This document shows, piece after piece, positions 10,731 to 22,000 of a stretch of DNA of 64,000 bases. This DNA comes from Leptasterias polaris (taxonomy: Eukaryota; Echinodermata; Asteroidea; Forcipulatida; Asteriidae), in assembly GCA_037783415.1 (NCBI GenBank), contig JAZGTN010000064.1, positions 620,001-684,000 on the forward strand. The letters run 5' to 3'. Each line of letters starts with the position of its first letter. Position 1 is the stretch's first letter. The notes under the pieces were generated by a model. The model was not told the origin of the DNA. It did no database searches and saw only the letters and a list, made by a program, of their open reading frames with translations. A program made the position numbers and the translations under genes.

Positions 10731-11339
10731 TCACTGCATGCTGACCAATAGGTTTGCCATCTTGTCAAAAGAACACCCCTAAAGTTCGATATGCCATACC
10801 CTTGTCAAGCAAAGACTGCAAGAACGTACACACCTCGCTCACAGAGGCTGAGCATGGATTTAAACCCCGTTCAACACACCAATCTCTGAACATTGACCAC
10901 TGCCTACCGTACACCTCTTTGTGGATGATCTAACATCACTTTGGATTGTGCTGATGACTTCTTCAGAAAGACCTGCCTGTCGGTGTCTGCTCAGTCTCCA
11001 TGCCATGAGATGGAACGCTTCCGGTTTCCGGTGCAGGAAGCTGTATTGGAATATCTATCATAAGATCCAGTAACCTCGGCAACCACGACCGACGAGGCCA
11101 GTGAGGTGCTATCAGAATCAACACACAATTTTATTGTGTTACTCGATCCGGAATAAAATGTATCATAGAAAACGGAGGGAAAGCATAAGCCACTAGGCCG
11201 TCCCAATAGAGTGTCAATGCGTCCACAAAAAACGCCATTTGATTTTGATGTCTGGAACGGAAGAGGGAACCTGTTTGTTCTCTATTGTCGCAAAGAGATC
11301 GATCATTGGATCGCCCGTCTTCAAAAATAATGTCTTCAC

Positions 11340-12210
11340 AACTTACTTCTTCAGGGACCACTCAGTGTCCACCAGGCACTGTCGAGACAACTTGTCTGCC
11401 AGAACATTCCGAACCTCTTGTATGTGTACCGCAGACAAGTTCACATAATGATTCATGGCCCACTGCCAAAGTTGCCATGTCGCCATACACAGACGGGTGA
11501 CCTCGTTCCCCCTTGTTTGTTGATGTAATACACCACTGTTGTGTTGTCCGACTTTACTAAAATATGCTCCCCTTTCAGCATTGGCTGGAATTGAAGACAT
11601 GCTCTCATCGCCGACATCAATTTCTTCATATTGATGTGCCACTTTTTTCGTTCTACCGGAGACCAGAGCCCCTGTAGATGGTGAATATCCGTATAAGCCC
11701 CCTAGCTATAATCGCTGGAATCCGTTGTCAGAATCGTGTCTGTTGGGCTCGCTCTGGCAGCAGAACTCCCATTCTCTTCTGTTCTCCACCAGCGAAGATG
11801 ATGGACGAGATGTTCGTTTATTAGAATCAGAACTTCCAGATTCCTTGAAGATGGTTTCCAAAAATGTAAGAGGTATAATTAAATTGGTCTCATGATATGT
11901 AGCCTCGCAAGATGAACCACCTCCATGCAGGCTGCCGTGAGGCACAACAGACGTAGGAACACCCTCGGGCTTCTGCCTGAGTTTGATTTACAAATTGAAT
12001 TAGAAACTCCAACAAATCTTTCTTCCCCCCTGGGGAAGACAAACAACCTGTAGACCGGTCTTGAAATGACCTCCTATGAAAACTAGCTCTATCTTGGAGG
12101 TCAAACTTGACTTTTCCCGGGTGATCAAACATCCGCAATTTTGTAACAGAACAATTAAACGTTTGAACGTCTTTTTGAGCCTGACTAATTCTGCTCAGAG
12201 CTCGAATCAT
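11340..12210 (-). pseudogene. DIRS reverse transcriptase / RNase H remnant
   Basis: The 11,343-11,642 frame gives NSGVLHQQTRGNEV, LWQWAMNHYVNLSAVHI and EVRNVLADKLSR, typical of the DIRS/YR-element RNase H end. Nearby frames supply NEHLVHHLRWWRTEENG and the string WHINMKKL. Coding jumps between frames several times. The catalytic RT palm with its double Asp is not found, implying deletion. Confidence 0.75.
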
Positions 12211-12249
12211 GGGATCACGTAAACCCCTTCCATCCTAGCATTTTTGTGA

Positions 12250-13552
12250 AAACTCGCCTCAAGCAATCATGACTGAGATACAGCACAGGACATGCCAACA
12301 TGTGCCTCTTTCTCACTATTCATAAATGTCTGCCACATTCAGAAGTTAATTAGGAAATTTCGGTGACTCAGATTTAAATCCGGGCACAACTCTCCCTAGC
12401 TCATGAACCAACAAGGGAGGATCAAGACGGGATAGTGTCATATACATCTTGTAAACATCCTCTATCACTGCTGAGGCGCGATAAAGGGAAATGCGCTCAG
12501 GATTCCATTACCACACGGCATTAATCAGCTTCTTATGTCCCAACGCAAGGGGAAGCTGGACTTTATTTTGTTCGTTGTCAAAACGAGATGACGTTATTTG
12601 TGGGTCTTTCCTTCTCCTGAAAGGAATCAGTCATTCTTTATCGGAAGTGCATTGGCAGCCTCCTTCACTAATTGAAAAAACAAATCGGCATGGTGATCTT
12701 TGCCTTCAATTTTTAGAACAGTGGCTTCAATATCACTCCCAGAATCAGCTATCTCCTCACCAACCTGACTGACAGAATCATGTGAAGAAATAACATCATG
12801 GCTAGATTGCCTGCGCTAGAAATTCCCTGTTGAAAATTGGGATAAAGTGTCATCAAACATATCCTCCGGCTGAGGATGGAGGAGTAAAATATCATCACTG
12901 GAGCTAGTCTGACCCTCCATAGACCCAGTGTCATTTGTCCTGCCTCCACATCTGCCCCTCGAGGCAGAGAGACATTATTATTTTATGTTGTTGCCTATGG
13001 TGTCCCCTACAGGAACATCCGGCTGACTTGTGAATGTGGTGCAACTTCCTGCAGAAACCGCCAGTCTAGAGGGGATCCCCTCTTCCGTAGGTCTAGTACT
13101 GGTAGCAGTACAAGAAACAACCGAAACGATTTCGCTGAGCCATGCCCTGCATCATATTCTGCATCATCGATTGCATACGCATTTCAAAATTTGCAAAACT
13201 CCGTTGAAATTCTGCTCTGTTGAAATCAACATAAGGGCCAGTCTGTGATCTAGAGGGACTATGAACTGAACTTCGCCTAGCATTAGCAGCTGCTTCATCC
13301 GCAATCCTTTGCTTATTTCTTTTGCTTCAGCTAAAGAGGTAGCTGACAAAGCTGTAGATTGGTCCCCCATCTTACTGCAAAGATCACAAGAGTGGCACTC
13401 ACGACCCAAAACGGCACTTAAAACAAAAAGAATAAGGGTCATCAAGACCCAAAACTCGCTTACAAAGTCTGCTGGAACCATACGCCTTGGTACTCGTAGT
13501 AGTGCTGTTGCTGGGTTGAAATCTCGGCCATGCTGCTTCGGTCAGACGCCAT
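12250..13552 (-). pseudogene. DIRS gag-like ORF, frameshifted
   Basis: Likely start ATG at 13,550-13,552 (MASDRSSMAEISTQQQ). A frameshift near 13,460 leads to GLDDPYSFCFKCRF, then HSCDLCSKMGDQ, with paired cysteines, and later acidic segments. Downstream frames give SAVIEDVYKMYMTLSRLDPP. Pattern and position match DIRS gag. Several frameshifts. Confidence 0.65.
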
Positions 13553-13853
13553 GACGGGATTCTATACACTGTACATGTTACACACACCAAGCAAGAGTAG
13601 ACGGCCCACACACCGTTCTTTTGACTGGCCTTTTTGCTATTTCACTGCCCACAACAGCAACATTACACAAAAAGAGCTTACAGAACCCCAAAATAAACTA
13701 AAAAGGCGAAGAATATAACTTCACACTAACGATGAATATTTTTAAAAGTGTATTTTTGCTGGCACGAAAAAACATGACTAACTGGGAAAGATGCTTTAAG
13801 AAACACTGGTGCGCGTGCGTGAAGTGGAGTGATGGGGAGGTTGGGTCATTTGG

Positions 13854-14147
13854 TACGGAGCCCCTAAAGGGACAGGTAAAACAAATCTGAAAAGGTAAAC
13901 AAAAAATCCAAATTATTTCGTTCCCTTGAAATGTTATTTCGTTCCCTCGAATTAATATTTCGTTACCACGAAATAACTTATTTCGTTCCCTCGAACGAAC
14001 GAAATAATATTTCGAGGTAACGAAATGATTTCGAGGGAACGAAATAATATTTCGGGGGAATGAAATAATATTTCGAGGGAACGAAATAATTTCAGCTTGT
14101 TTTTTACCTTTTCAATTTGTTTTACCTGTCCCTTTAGGGGCTCCGTA
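13854..14147. mobile_element. 294-bp palindromic MITE (TACGGAGCCCC ends)
   Basis: Ends TACGGAGCCCCTAAAGGGAC and its complement (about 45-bp TIRs). The interior is filled with alternating TTTCGTTCCCTCGAA-like and GAACGAAATAATATTTCG motifs, so nearly the whole element folds back on itself. It is flanked by ATTTGG direct repeats at 13,848-13,853 and 14,148-14,153. Related end fragments occur at about 15,350-15,390 and 15,897-16,065. It sits at the outer edge of the DIRS element. Confidence 0.85.
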
Positions 14148-14153
14148 ATTTGG

Positions 14154-15890
14154 CACGATGTTGAGATTTTTTAAGCACGATGGATTGGGGGTTTGGGGAA
14201 ATGTCCTAAAAGTTATTGTCGAGGCAGAAGTAAGCATACGAATGAGAAAGAATCACGCGTATGGTTCGGGCGGGAGCGATATTATTGGCCACTCGGGACG
14301 CCGCAAATACACGCAGCAGCTGCGACAGCAGTTTGATCATCACATTGGCCGTGGTCGAACTTGGGCGGTAAACGCATGTTCCTAATTGGGATATAATCTT
14401 ATTCTGGCGCAGGTTGGCCATGAGATATACATGGCATCGCAAATTGTATACTGGTAGCGTAAGTCAAGAAGTCGGGGGGGGGGGGGGGTCTTGGGTCGAG
14501 GGGGTCGAGTTGTTTTTTATACAGAACAACCCGACTAATAGGCCCTCTGTTGGAGTAAGTTTGAGCTAAACCTTTTTGAATATCGACGTGTTCATAAAAT
14601 AAAATGTGGACAAAAAACGGTCATGTTGAGCTGACGGATCTCCTTTAAACGACTTTTGAGTAAATATGAGACTTTTGGTGATCTTTTCACGGAATAAAAA
14701 CGAAATGCTAAAAAGAGTTTTTACAAAGTATATCGTGTTTGTGCGAGAATTAATGGGGCGTCATGAAAGGTGCTATACATATAGGTAAGTACATTCGAGC
14801 TGCATGATAGAACGAAGCAATGACAGATTCTTTTCTGGCATTGCTCTTCCGATACTGATCTAACAACGGCTAGGATAACACCCGTGAAAACCAGATAGCA
14901 TTACAAAATAAAATTCAAAAGGGACATTTCTTTTACTACAATTTATTTGGAACACTCCTTTTTACGATCAGAAGAGACACGCAGGCCATCTTCGTCGCGC
15001 CACAACCACGATGGAGGCTGTCCTCTATGGACACCATAAACAAGTGTTTGTGGGTATCTAAGTGTTATTTGTCCCTACGGAATAGTTATATTAATTCGTT
15101 CCATCAAAATAATAGTTCAAGGAATTACGAAACACTAATTTTAGGAACATAACAGCTCGAAATAACAGCTCGTTCGAAAGAAAAATTATTGTATATAAAA
15201 TTAATTATTTTGTGGTAATAAAACGATTTCTTTAGGAGAACGACATAATAGTTAATGAAAACTGGTATCGGTGGTACTGGTAGTGAATCGGGTTAACAAA
15301 ATGTTCATTCGAGGGAATTCATGATTATTTCAAAGGAACGAAATACATGTTTTTACCTGTCCCTTTGCAAAGTGGCTCAGCCTCCGTATGAATTGGAATC
15401 AACTAATGTAATACTGAGCCCTGAAATGGAAACGTACAAACAATATTCAGCGAGTAATTTATTTCATCGCTATAAATAAAAGTTTGTTCCTAGGAAATAA
15501 TTAAGCGGTTACAGAGACCTTAGCTAGTCAATTTAGATGTCGGGTTTCTTTCCGAGTGATGCTGTAACCAGCAGTTAGTTTATGAGTAGTTTGTTTGGGC
15601 CTTTTTCTTAATTCAAGTTTCAGATGTGATGTTAGAGAGGAAGTCAAGAAACGTCGGCAACGGAATTCTGTTAAGTTCAATCTTAGTTTTCGGCGTACAA
15701 AGTAAAAACTGTATTATAGTTTAAAGGGATAATGGTAAGGTGCATTCTTGTCAACACATGGGCTGTCAGTCAAAACTATTGTGTTTTACTCATTTAGAAA
15801 ATGCAGTGAAATACAATTCGATATAGTTGTGTGAGAATTCAGAAAAGTAATATATAGTTTTCATGTAAATCCCGAAACGTCAAGTGGCAA
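14154..15890. other. Gene-free stretch, degenerate MITE fragments
   Basis: Contains a G run near 14,476-14,490 and degenerate relatives of the TACGGAGCCCC MITE between about 15,060 and 15,390 (for example TTTTTACCTGTCCCTTTGCA followed by CCTCCGTA). ORFs at 14,158-14,442 have no recognisable homology. Confidence 0.5.
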
Positions 15891-15896
15891 ATCAAG

Positions 15897-16065
15897 GGCT
15901 CCGTACCAGCTAAACGAAATAGCATTTCGTTCCAATTGAAATAATATTTTGTTTCCACAAAATGTTATATTATTTCTTCATCTCCACACACCTTCCCTGT
16001 TTCTGTTTTACCTATTCAAATTATTTTGTCTTTACCCGTCTATACGTCTCTTTAGGAGCTCCGTA
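15897..16065. mobile_element. Fragments of the TACGGAGCCCC MITE family next to the receptor 3' end
   Basis: Two right-end tips in the same orientation, GGCTCCGTA (15,897-15,905) and TTTAGGAGCTCCGTA (to 16,065). Between them is AAACGAAATAGCATTTCGTTCC, a family-typical internal motif. The fragments begin only ~50 bp past the receptor stop codon and so probably lie in its 3' UTR. Confidence 0.6.
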
Positions 16066-16115
16066 TATATGGATGAATAATAGAATGACTTTTTTTTTTA
16101 TGGTGCACGGAACAT

Positions 16116-16930
16116 TCACACGGGAGTCTCTCTTGAATTTAGTATTCCAGATGACAAGGCATTTTTTTCCAAAATATTCGATGTAAATGCTTCGCTTGCA
16201 GCAACGATTCCTGATTGGTAATCTAGAGGATCTGACGGTTGTTGAAACCTAGAAGTTTGGCTTTTGTGGTATTCTGATCCAAGTGGAATGTCAATTTCTA
16301 GTGGCGCATGTACATCTTGAAACACGTTATTGCATGAAATCATGGTTTCCATGTCGACGTCCTCGAAATGTATTTGATTCAGAAGCAGTTTGCCCACTGG
16401 TTTTGCTGTGTCATCTGTTGTTCGACTGTTGTTTTCTGTTGTTGACTCACTGCCAATGGTTGACATTCTGTCGCTTGCCATCTTTGGGAAATCATTTGAA
16501 TTAGCAATGACATGTGTTATGGCCCTAATGTCGTGTACGATACCACCTCTGCAGGAATCCATCTCATGGTTATTTACATTATCGCCTGGAGTAGGTATTC
16601 TCCTTGGTCGATATCCACGTGAAAGCAGTGACGTGTCAAGTGACGTGTCTCGAATCAATCTCTTCCGACGGTTTGTCACCAGCGGACTGGACAGTGGGGT
16701 ACTGGATGTAAGACGAGACAAGTTGGAGCAACGTCTTGAGCCATAAGTCCTTCGTATAAGCGGGTGTTGGTCTCTACAAAACCAACATGTAAGGATTTTC
16801 CTAAAGGCTCTGCGAAATGTCAGATTAGACATTGCATAAATGACCGGATTCACACAACTGTTACAATATCCTAGCCAAAAGAAGAAAGTAAAGACGACTT
16901 GAGGAAGCTTACAACTGTTACACACGGAAG
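16116..16930 (-). CDS. ADRA1-like: Alpha-1-adrenergic-like receptor, exon 2 (TM7 and C-tail)
   Basis: Begins after a polypyrimidine tract and TTCTTCACAG acceptor (AG at 16,932-16,931) and joins exon 1 in phase 1. It encodes 271 residues plus a stop. TM7 reads [14 protein letters not shown] with the NPxxY motif (N374-Y378) and the Tyr at 7.43. Helix 8 follows (FRRAFRKIL) and a CWFC pair (C395, C398) as probable palmitoylation sites. The ~220-residue Ser/Thr-rich cytoplasmic tail has no domain I recognise and would hold phosphorylation sites. The predicted whole receptor is 617 residues, within the range of alpha-1 receptors (vertebrate ones are about 460-570), slightly long because of the tail. 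Confidence 0.9.
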
Positions 16931-18242
16931 CTGTGAAGAAAAGGAAAGAACAATCATATCAATGTATTATTGCTTTATACAATAATATAAGGATTTCTAG
17001 CGTATAGTGATCCCCCATTTAACAATTCCTCCATCTCATGATAAATCTTTTCGAAAATGTAAATTTGATTATGGAAAAACCTAGTCCACCTGAGGCTGTT
17101 ATGGCTCGCTCTTTTAATATCGGTCTTATCATAATTGCCATATACAGCCCACCTATTACCATGTCTGTAAAACTAAAAGGCTAAGTTTTCAAAGTAGCCT
17201 ATAGTATACGAGTATTAAGTCGTACCACTTTGATTGCTACCCACCCTCTTTTAAACATCGCACTACTCCTTCACACTTCACATTATTGTGGAATTCTATG
17301 ATACATGATAGGGCTTACCAAATTATTAATTCGTCCAGATGACTATATTGAAAGTTACAACAACAACAAACTATTGAAGATTGCAATCAAATACTTTGTG
17401 ACTGGAGGCCGCCATCTTAGGTACAATGCCTGTTTATCTTGAAAAGTCAGGGTATCTGACTCTTTGCGTAATCAGAAGAAGACTGCACAGGTTATGAATA
17501 CCGGGTATGCATTCAGGTAACGTTTTCACACAAGGTGCATATACACAAGCGTCATGTGCATGCGACGACGAAACTGGTATGGGCGACGTCAGCTCATTGC
17601 ACATTCAAACATTTTCCATATTAATAATAAAAACGAGAGTATGCAGAAATTCTCGAAGTGCCTTCATCCTCGTACTATTTTGATTATCATTTTTACTTAC
17701 TTGTCAGTATTGTCCATTTGTCTAAAACTTGATCATTTTTATGTTGAAGGGTATTTGTTGGCCTTTAAAGTTTCATACGGCACTCTGTTTATTTTGTTCC
17801 AGGACGTTTCAGACTCTATCTCCGAAAAGGCGCGGGCTGGTTTGACTACCAAGTCGGCAATAGCTTAAGAAATTCTCATTTCAAAGAACAATAAAAGTAA
17901 ACCTGTTCCAAGCTCCATTGTTATGGAATTCCATACTTTGTTGTTATTTTTCATCTGAAAAGGGAAAGTTACGCCTACAAAACGTCGATACCCGTAGGCT
18001 TTGTACAAAGAAGAATGACCCCTTGGTCCTATTATTAGGCTGCCTTCGGTATAGGCACAGAACCAGAAACTGATTTTTTTTTTCACATGGAATACGTAGG
18101 GTGAGTAATGAATAAGTAATAAAAAATAAAGATGGTCTGTTGTACCTTCTTTCATTCACTTATATTACAGATAACAATGAGACTATAGGCTAATTTTGAA
18201 AAATAGTCGATTACGGAAAACAAATATATGATGAAAACTTAC
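16931..18242 (-). other. Receptor intron (1,312 bp)
   Basis: Donor GTAAGT (18,242-18,237) and acceptor TTCTTCACAG. The position, just after TM6, equals that of the single coding intron of vertebrate alpha-1 adrenergic receptor genes (established knowledge). ORFs inside (17,554-17,868 and 17,865-18,159) show no recognisable homology and are taken as chance. Confidence 0.88.
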
Positions 18243-19281
18243 TTAACGGTAGCAAGAAGAAGAATGGTAACCAGCAGATGATGAAGACACTAACCACAAT
18301 CCCAAGTGTCTTGGCTACTTTCTTTTCTCGGTTGAAAGTTGCCGTTCTTTGAGATAAATTCCTTGACCTCGAAGTACTTGAAGAATAATCATCTGACCGT
18401 CGACTACATTTTTCAGAAGATTGCAAATTATTCCCAACATGAATGCGAAGTATAATACGGCCATTATCAGGATCTCCAATCTGTCTTTTGAGGGTCTTGT
18501 TCTGAATAGATTTAGTTTCGTGTAAAACTGCACGATAAATACGAAAATACAGAACTATTATGACAGTAGAAGGTATGTAAAATGATCCAGCCACGGAAAA
18601 GAAAACATAACCTACGGAGTCTGACAATGGACACTCTAACTTAGATGTTCTAACGGGTCTCCATCCAAACAAGGGTCCAACTGCGATACCAAATGAGATC
18701 AACCAAACGAAGATATTGATCGCTATTGCCCTTTTTGGCGTCATTATAAGTCTGTGCTTCAGGGGCTGCGTAACTCCTATGTAACGGTCGACACTTATGC
18801 AACATAAACTGTTAATTGAGGCTGTGCAACACAAAACATCTACCGCAGCCCAGATGTCACAAAAAACTTCTCCGAATGGCCAATAGTGAATGACTTCAAA
18901 GGCACTAGAAAAGGGTAGTACTAGAGTACCAAGGAGCAAATCAGCTATTGCTAAGTTGACAATGAAGTAGTTGGTAACTGTTCGCAGAGCTCGTTCGAAG
19001 TAGACAGCCAACAATACCAAAATATTTCCAATGATAACTGCCAAATTTATCAAAAGAAGAGCTAAACTTGTCAGAACCATGTGTGACACGCTGAACTCAA
19101 CTACTGTGTCATTTGATAGGGATGGCGATGTAACATTCCACTGATCACTCATCACTAGCGATTGAGTGGCACTTTTTTCTTCCCATACAATCTCAGTGCT
19201 TATTTGGGTATAATATCCTGCACTCGCGTTGCCGTCCAGGCTCTGCTCCGTCACTCCTGACGAAATCGACACTGAATTCAT
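18243..19281 (-). CDS. ADRA1-like: Alpha-1-adrenergic-like receptor, exon 1 (N-terminus to TM6)
   Basis: Class A aminergic GPCR; plasma-membrane receptor for a catecholamine, expected to couple to Gq by family. Encodes residues 1-346. The N-terminus has sequons N18AS, N49VT and N57DT. TM1 GN (85-86); TM2 LAIAD with D114 (2.50); TM3 CDIWAAVDVLCCTASI with C141 (disulfide) and amine-binding D148 (3.32); DRY at 165-167; TM4 W193; TM5 FFSVAGSFYIP with S229 (5.42) and S233 (5.46), the catechol-contacting serines; TM6 CWLPFFFLLPL with W337 and P339. CDIWAAVDVLCCTASI and SVDRYIGV are close to alpha-1 receptors. Octopamine receptor is the alternative, but both TM5 serines and the intron favour alpha-1. 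The ATG at 19,281 is the first in frame and precedes a soluble N-terminus; no signal peptide is needed in this family. Confidence 0.92.
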
Positions 19282-19539
19282 CTTTTAAACAAATGCATCA
19301 CTTTTCTTCCTCTCGGAAATGCTGTATTCTTCGTCGAAGCGCTTCTATAAAATAAACGAATACATAAAAAACAAATAAATAATTAAGTAACCAAATAAAT
19401 AAAAGCTTTTGCAGAACAACCTAATTAATGTTAAAGGTAAACTCAAGAGTTTAAAGTTACAATTATACTGTGGCGAAGTCTTACCACAAAAGGGATATTG
19501 AAATCTTATGGTGTATGCCTACATTTTTCATTATTTTAG

Positions 19540-19745
19540 AATTCCAAAATGTCCCGTTGTGGAAAAAGTTTTTGTTTAAGCCAAAAGACGACTTCGTCCT
19601 CAACAGCGATTTGCTCAAAGAAAGAAAAGGTTTAACTCTCTTGAAACATGTAGTAAGATGTGGCACCCTCACTTCTTACAAAGAAATTGCGAGAATATGC
19701 AAAATTGCCAACAATAATGCGGACCGAATCGTCGGGAGAATGTAG
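19540..19745 (+). pseudogene. Possible MGMT-like (alkylguanine transferase) DNA-binding fragment
   Basis: A frame preceded by an acceptor-like ATTATTTTAG encodes LLKHVVRCGTLTSYKEIA and ADRIVGRM, then a stop. This resembles the helix-turn-helix part of O6-alkylguanine-DNA alkyltransferases (family pattern LLK-VVKFG-ISY-x5-A, then AARAVG). The PCHR active-site block that should follow is absent, so it would be a truncated exon or pseudogene. The similarity is short and could be coincidental. It lies ~260 bp upstream of the receptor start on the opposite strand. Confidence 0.28.
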
Positions 19746-20023
19746 TCTCAAACAGACCAAGCTTTAATACAGGAAAAAGGGCTAGTCCAAGTAATCACAT
19801 TTGCATCTCAAACATCATAATTTCACTTGCATATTACTTTGTGAAAATGTATCACCCCTATAAGATTCAAAGAGATTGACAAGAAATCTTTCTTCTCAGT
19901 TGTAATTTAGAGCGCCCCATAAGGTATGGAATCTTGTCATGGATCATGAAGACAAACAATGTTTTTATATATAAACTCAGGTGTTGTTTTCATCCCACTA
20001 AAGATCTGTTTCCTAAGCGTGGT

Positions 20024-21109
20024 ACAGTTGTATGGAGGACCAAAAGTGGACAACCCATTTTTACCAAAATCTGATAGAATAAAAACAGAATTCATGTTCA
20101 AATCAAGTCCCTTTTCAACATTTCATTTTCTGCTATCAGAAATTTTGAGTTTTCATTTCTCCATACACCGGCGGTCCGTAAGTGTACAACGCAAATTTCC
20201 AAATTTCTACTAGCAGAAAAATTGAATGCACGTTTCGGACCAAACTTTTTTTAAACTATAGCTATAGGGTATAATTTTGTGAGCAAATGTTGGTCGTTTT
20301 GGGCTACTCCATAAGTCCTGTTTTAGGGTTAAGGAACCTCAGCAAAGTGTTTCTTATTCAATGACGGAACATCCGATGAGGACACCTGGATCATTGCAAG
20401 GGAGCAAAGAACCCCCCCCCCCCCCATCTCTTTTTGAACGGTTCCAGTAAACTATTCTCGCCCAAAGTCCGGATACGAAATTTAGCGCATTTTCAGTTCC
20501 TTTATTATCTGCCGCCTCCCTGTGGTTTGAGAATTGTATTGTGCCGCGTTTGAGACTGTTTTGAGCATTGGCACATCTGCATCCAGTCAACCACGACTCC
20601 CAACTAAGGAGTGCATGATGGGGAGCAGCGCCTTCAACAACTTCCCCACCCCTAGTTTTCTCTAATTTAGGCTTGGATATGAATCACTTATTTCACCGTT
20701 AATTAATAGTGTAAACTTGCAAAGTGATCATTTAGAAAATTTCCTATTTTGTGCCTGTAAAATGTTGGAATGGAGATTTTGGCTCAAACATTCTTCCCTG
20801 ATATTCTGCTATAGTAAAAAGTTCGAATTTTGGCTTTGTCCAAAGGTTGTATCAAATTGTTTGCTAGTAAAAATTTTGAAAGTTGGTTTGGTCCGAATCG
20901 TTCATTCAAATTTTCTGCTAGTAGAAATTTTGAAATTTGTGTTGTACACTTTCGGACCGCCGGTGTATCGAGAAATGAAAAATCTAAATTTCTGATAGCA
21001 GAAAGTGAAAATGTTAAAAAGGGACTTGATTTGAACATGAATTCTGTTTTTATTCTACCAGATTTTGGTGAAAATGGGTTGTCCACATTTGGTCCTCCAT
21101 ATACAGTTG
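20024..21109. mobile_element. 1.09-kb long-TIR (foldback-type) element
   Basis: About 229 bp at 20,024-20,252 recurs inverted at 20,878-21,109 with roughly 90% identity by eye (TATGGAGGACCAAA, GTGGACAACCCATTTT, CTGCTATCAGAAATTT, CGGACCGCCGGTGTA). The ~625-bp middle has a C run at 20,411-20,425 and no transposase. ORFs here are translations of the repeats. Target duplication not resolved. Confidence 0.8.
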
Positions 21110-21284
21110 ACAATGTAACCTGTCCACTTTGTGAAACTGAGTGAATCTCATGAACACTTGTTTATCTTTTGTAGTCGCACTATGGATGATAGGACCAATA
21201 ACCGTCCGAGTAAACTCACGTGCACCAGCTTCACTGGTTTCCTTTCCCTCTCATTTTGTATCCCTACTCTCGTTGTTGTTGTTT

Positions 21285-22000
21285 TGTATTACATAACATT
21301 TATTTCAATGTTGCCCTAACGTTACATTTGTGTACATCATTAAAGTTAAGGTAATGAAAAGGAATATATAATGGCAAACCAGAGAAGTAGTAAAGACAAT
21401 AACAATTTACACGGAAGTTGAATAAATAATCACAAACAGGGCAACATTTAGGCCTAGGGTGAAGCAAAAGCTTTTGTTCCCGTACCTACGGACAGACAAA
21501 CAACAAACAAACACACCAACAGACTATCACAACACTGACTTAAATAAAAACATGTAGATACAAAGAAAAAACATCATCAGGAAATATGTCATAACTTTTC
21601 TTTCATTACTAAAGATTAAGGAACTGTGCTTTAAATTTTTTGGAAAAATTTGACAAAGTAAGTGCAGATTTTAACGAATCGCTGAGACTATTACAATATG
21701 TAGTACCACGTTGGACAATACTATTTCTAAACAATGATGTTCTGTTAAAACGGACATGAAGATTTTTCTTACGGGTACTTCGAGTATCATAAGAATGAAT
21801 ATTTGAAGTTAAGGTAAAGAAAGAGTTAAAACAAGAAGGTATATGCATTATGGTTGTATTTATACATAAATTTACCTAAATTAAGGTAATAAAGGTCATT
21901 GAATTTTAGAAGTTTAAATTGTTCAAAAAGTGGAGCTGAATTATCACGATAACCAGCATTAGAAATGATGTTATATAAAATAACAGTACCCTATTGTATA
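21285..22000 (-). mobile_element. Jockey/CR1-like LINE 3' end
   Basis: Minus-strand coding relic: 21,840-21,965 gives LFEQFKLLKFNDLYYLNLGK and FMYKYNH, and 21,609-21,848 gives NIHSYDTRSTRKKN, TTYCNSLSDSLKSA and LSNFSKKFKAQFL. These are typical of the extreme C-terminus of jockey-superfamily ORF2. The 3' UTR runs left to an AATAAA near 21,303 and a CAA-type tail. 5'-truncated and frameshifted. The remaining flank 22,000-22,725 shows no gene; a small palindrome ACGGATACGGATATCGTAT lies at about 22,368-22,410. Confidence 0.75.

Larger units (their letters stand above)
9737..13850 (-). mobile_element. Decayed DIRS-type (tyrosine-recombinase) retrotransposon
   Basis: Inverted terminal repeats: AATGACCCAACCTCC at 9,737-9,751 against the complement at 13,836-13,850, with a further shared TTTAAGCATCT. 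Reading minus strand from the right, the order is gag-like (13,552 to about 12,250), RT thumb/RNase H-like (about 12,200 to 11,340) and tyrosine recombinase (about 10,730 to 10,020). This is the gag-RT-RH-YR order of DIRS elements. The RT palm is missing and all ORFs carry frameshifts, so the copy is dead. Length ~4.1 kb is shorter than typical full DIRS elements (~5-6 kb), consistent with internal deletion. Confidence 0.85.

Noticed and set aside
17554..18159. ORFs inside the receptor intron as genes
   Set aside because: Short, no recognisable motif, and located between strong splice sites of a clearly spliced gene.
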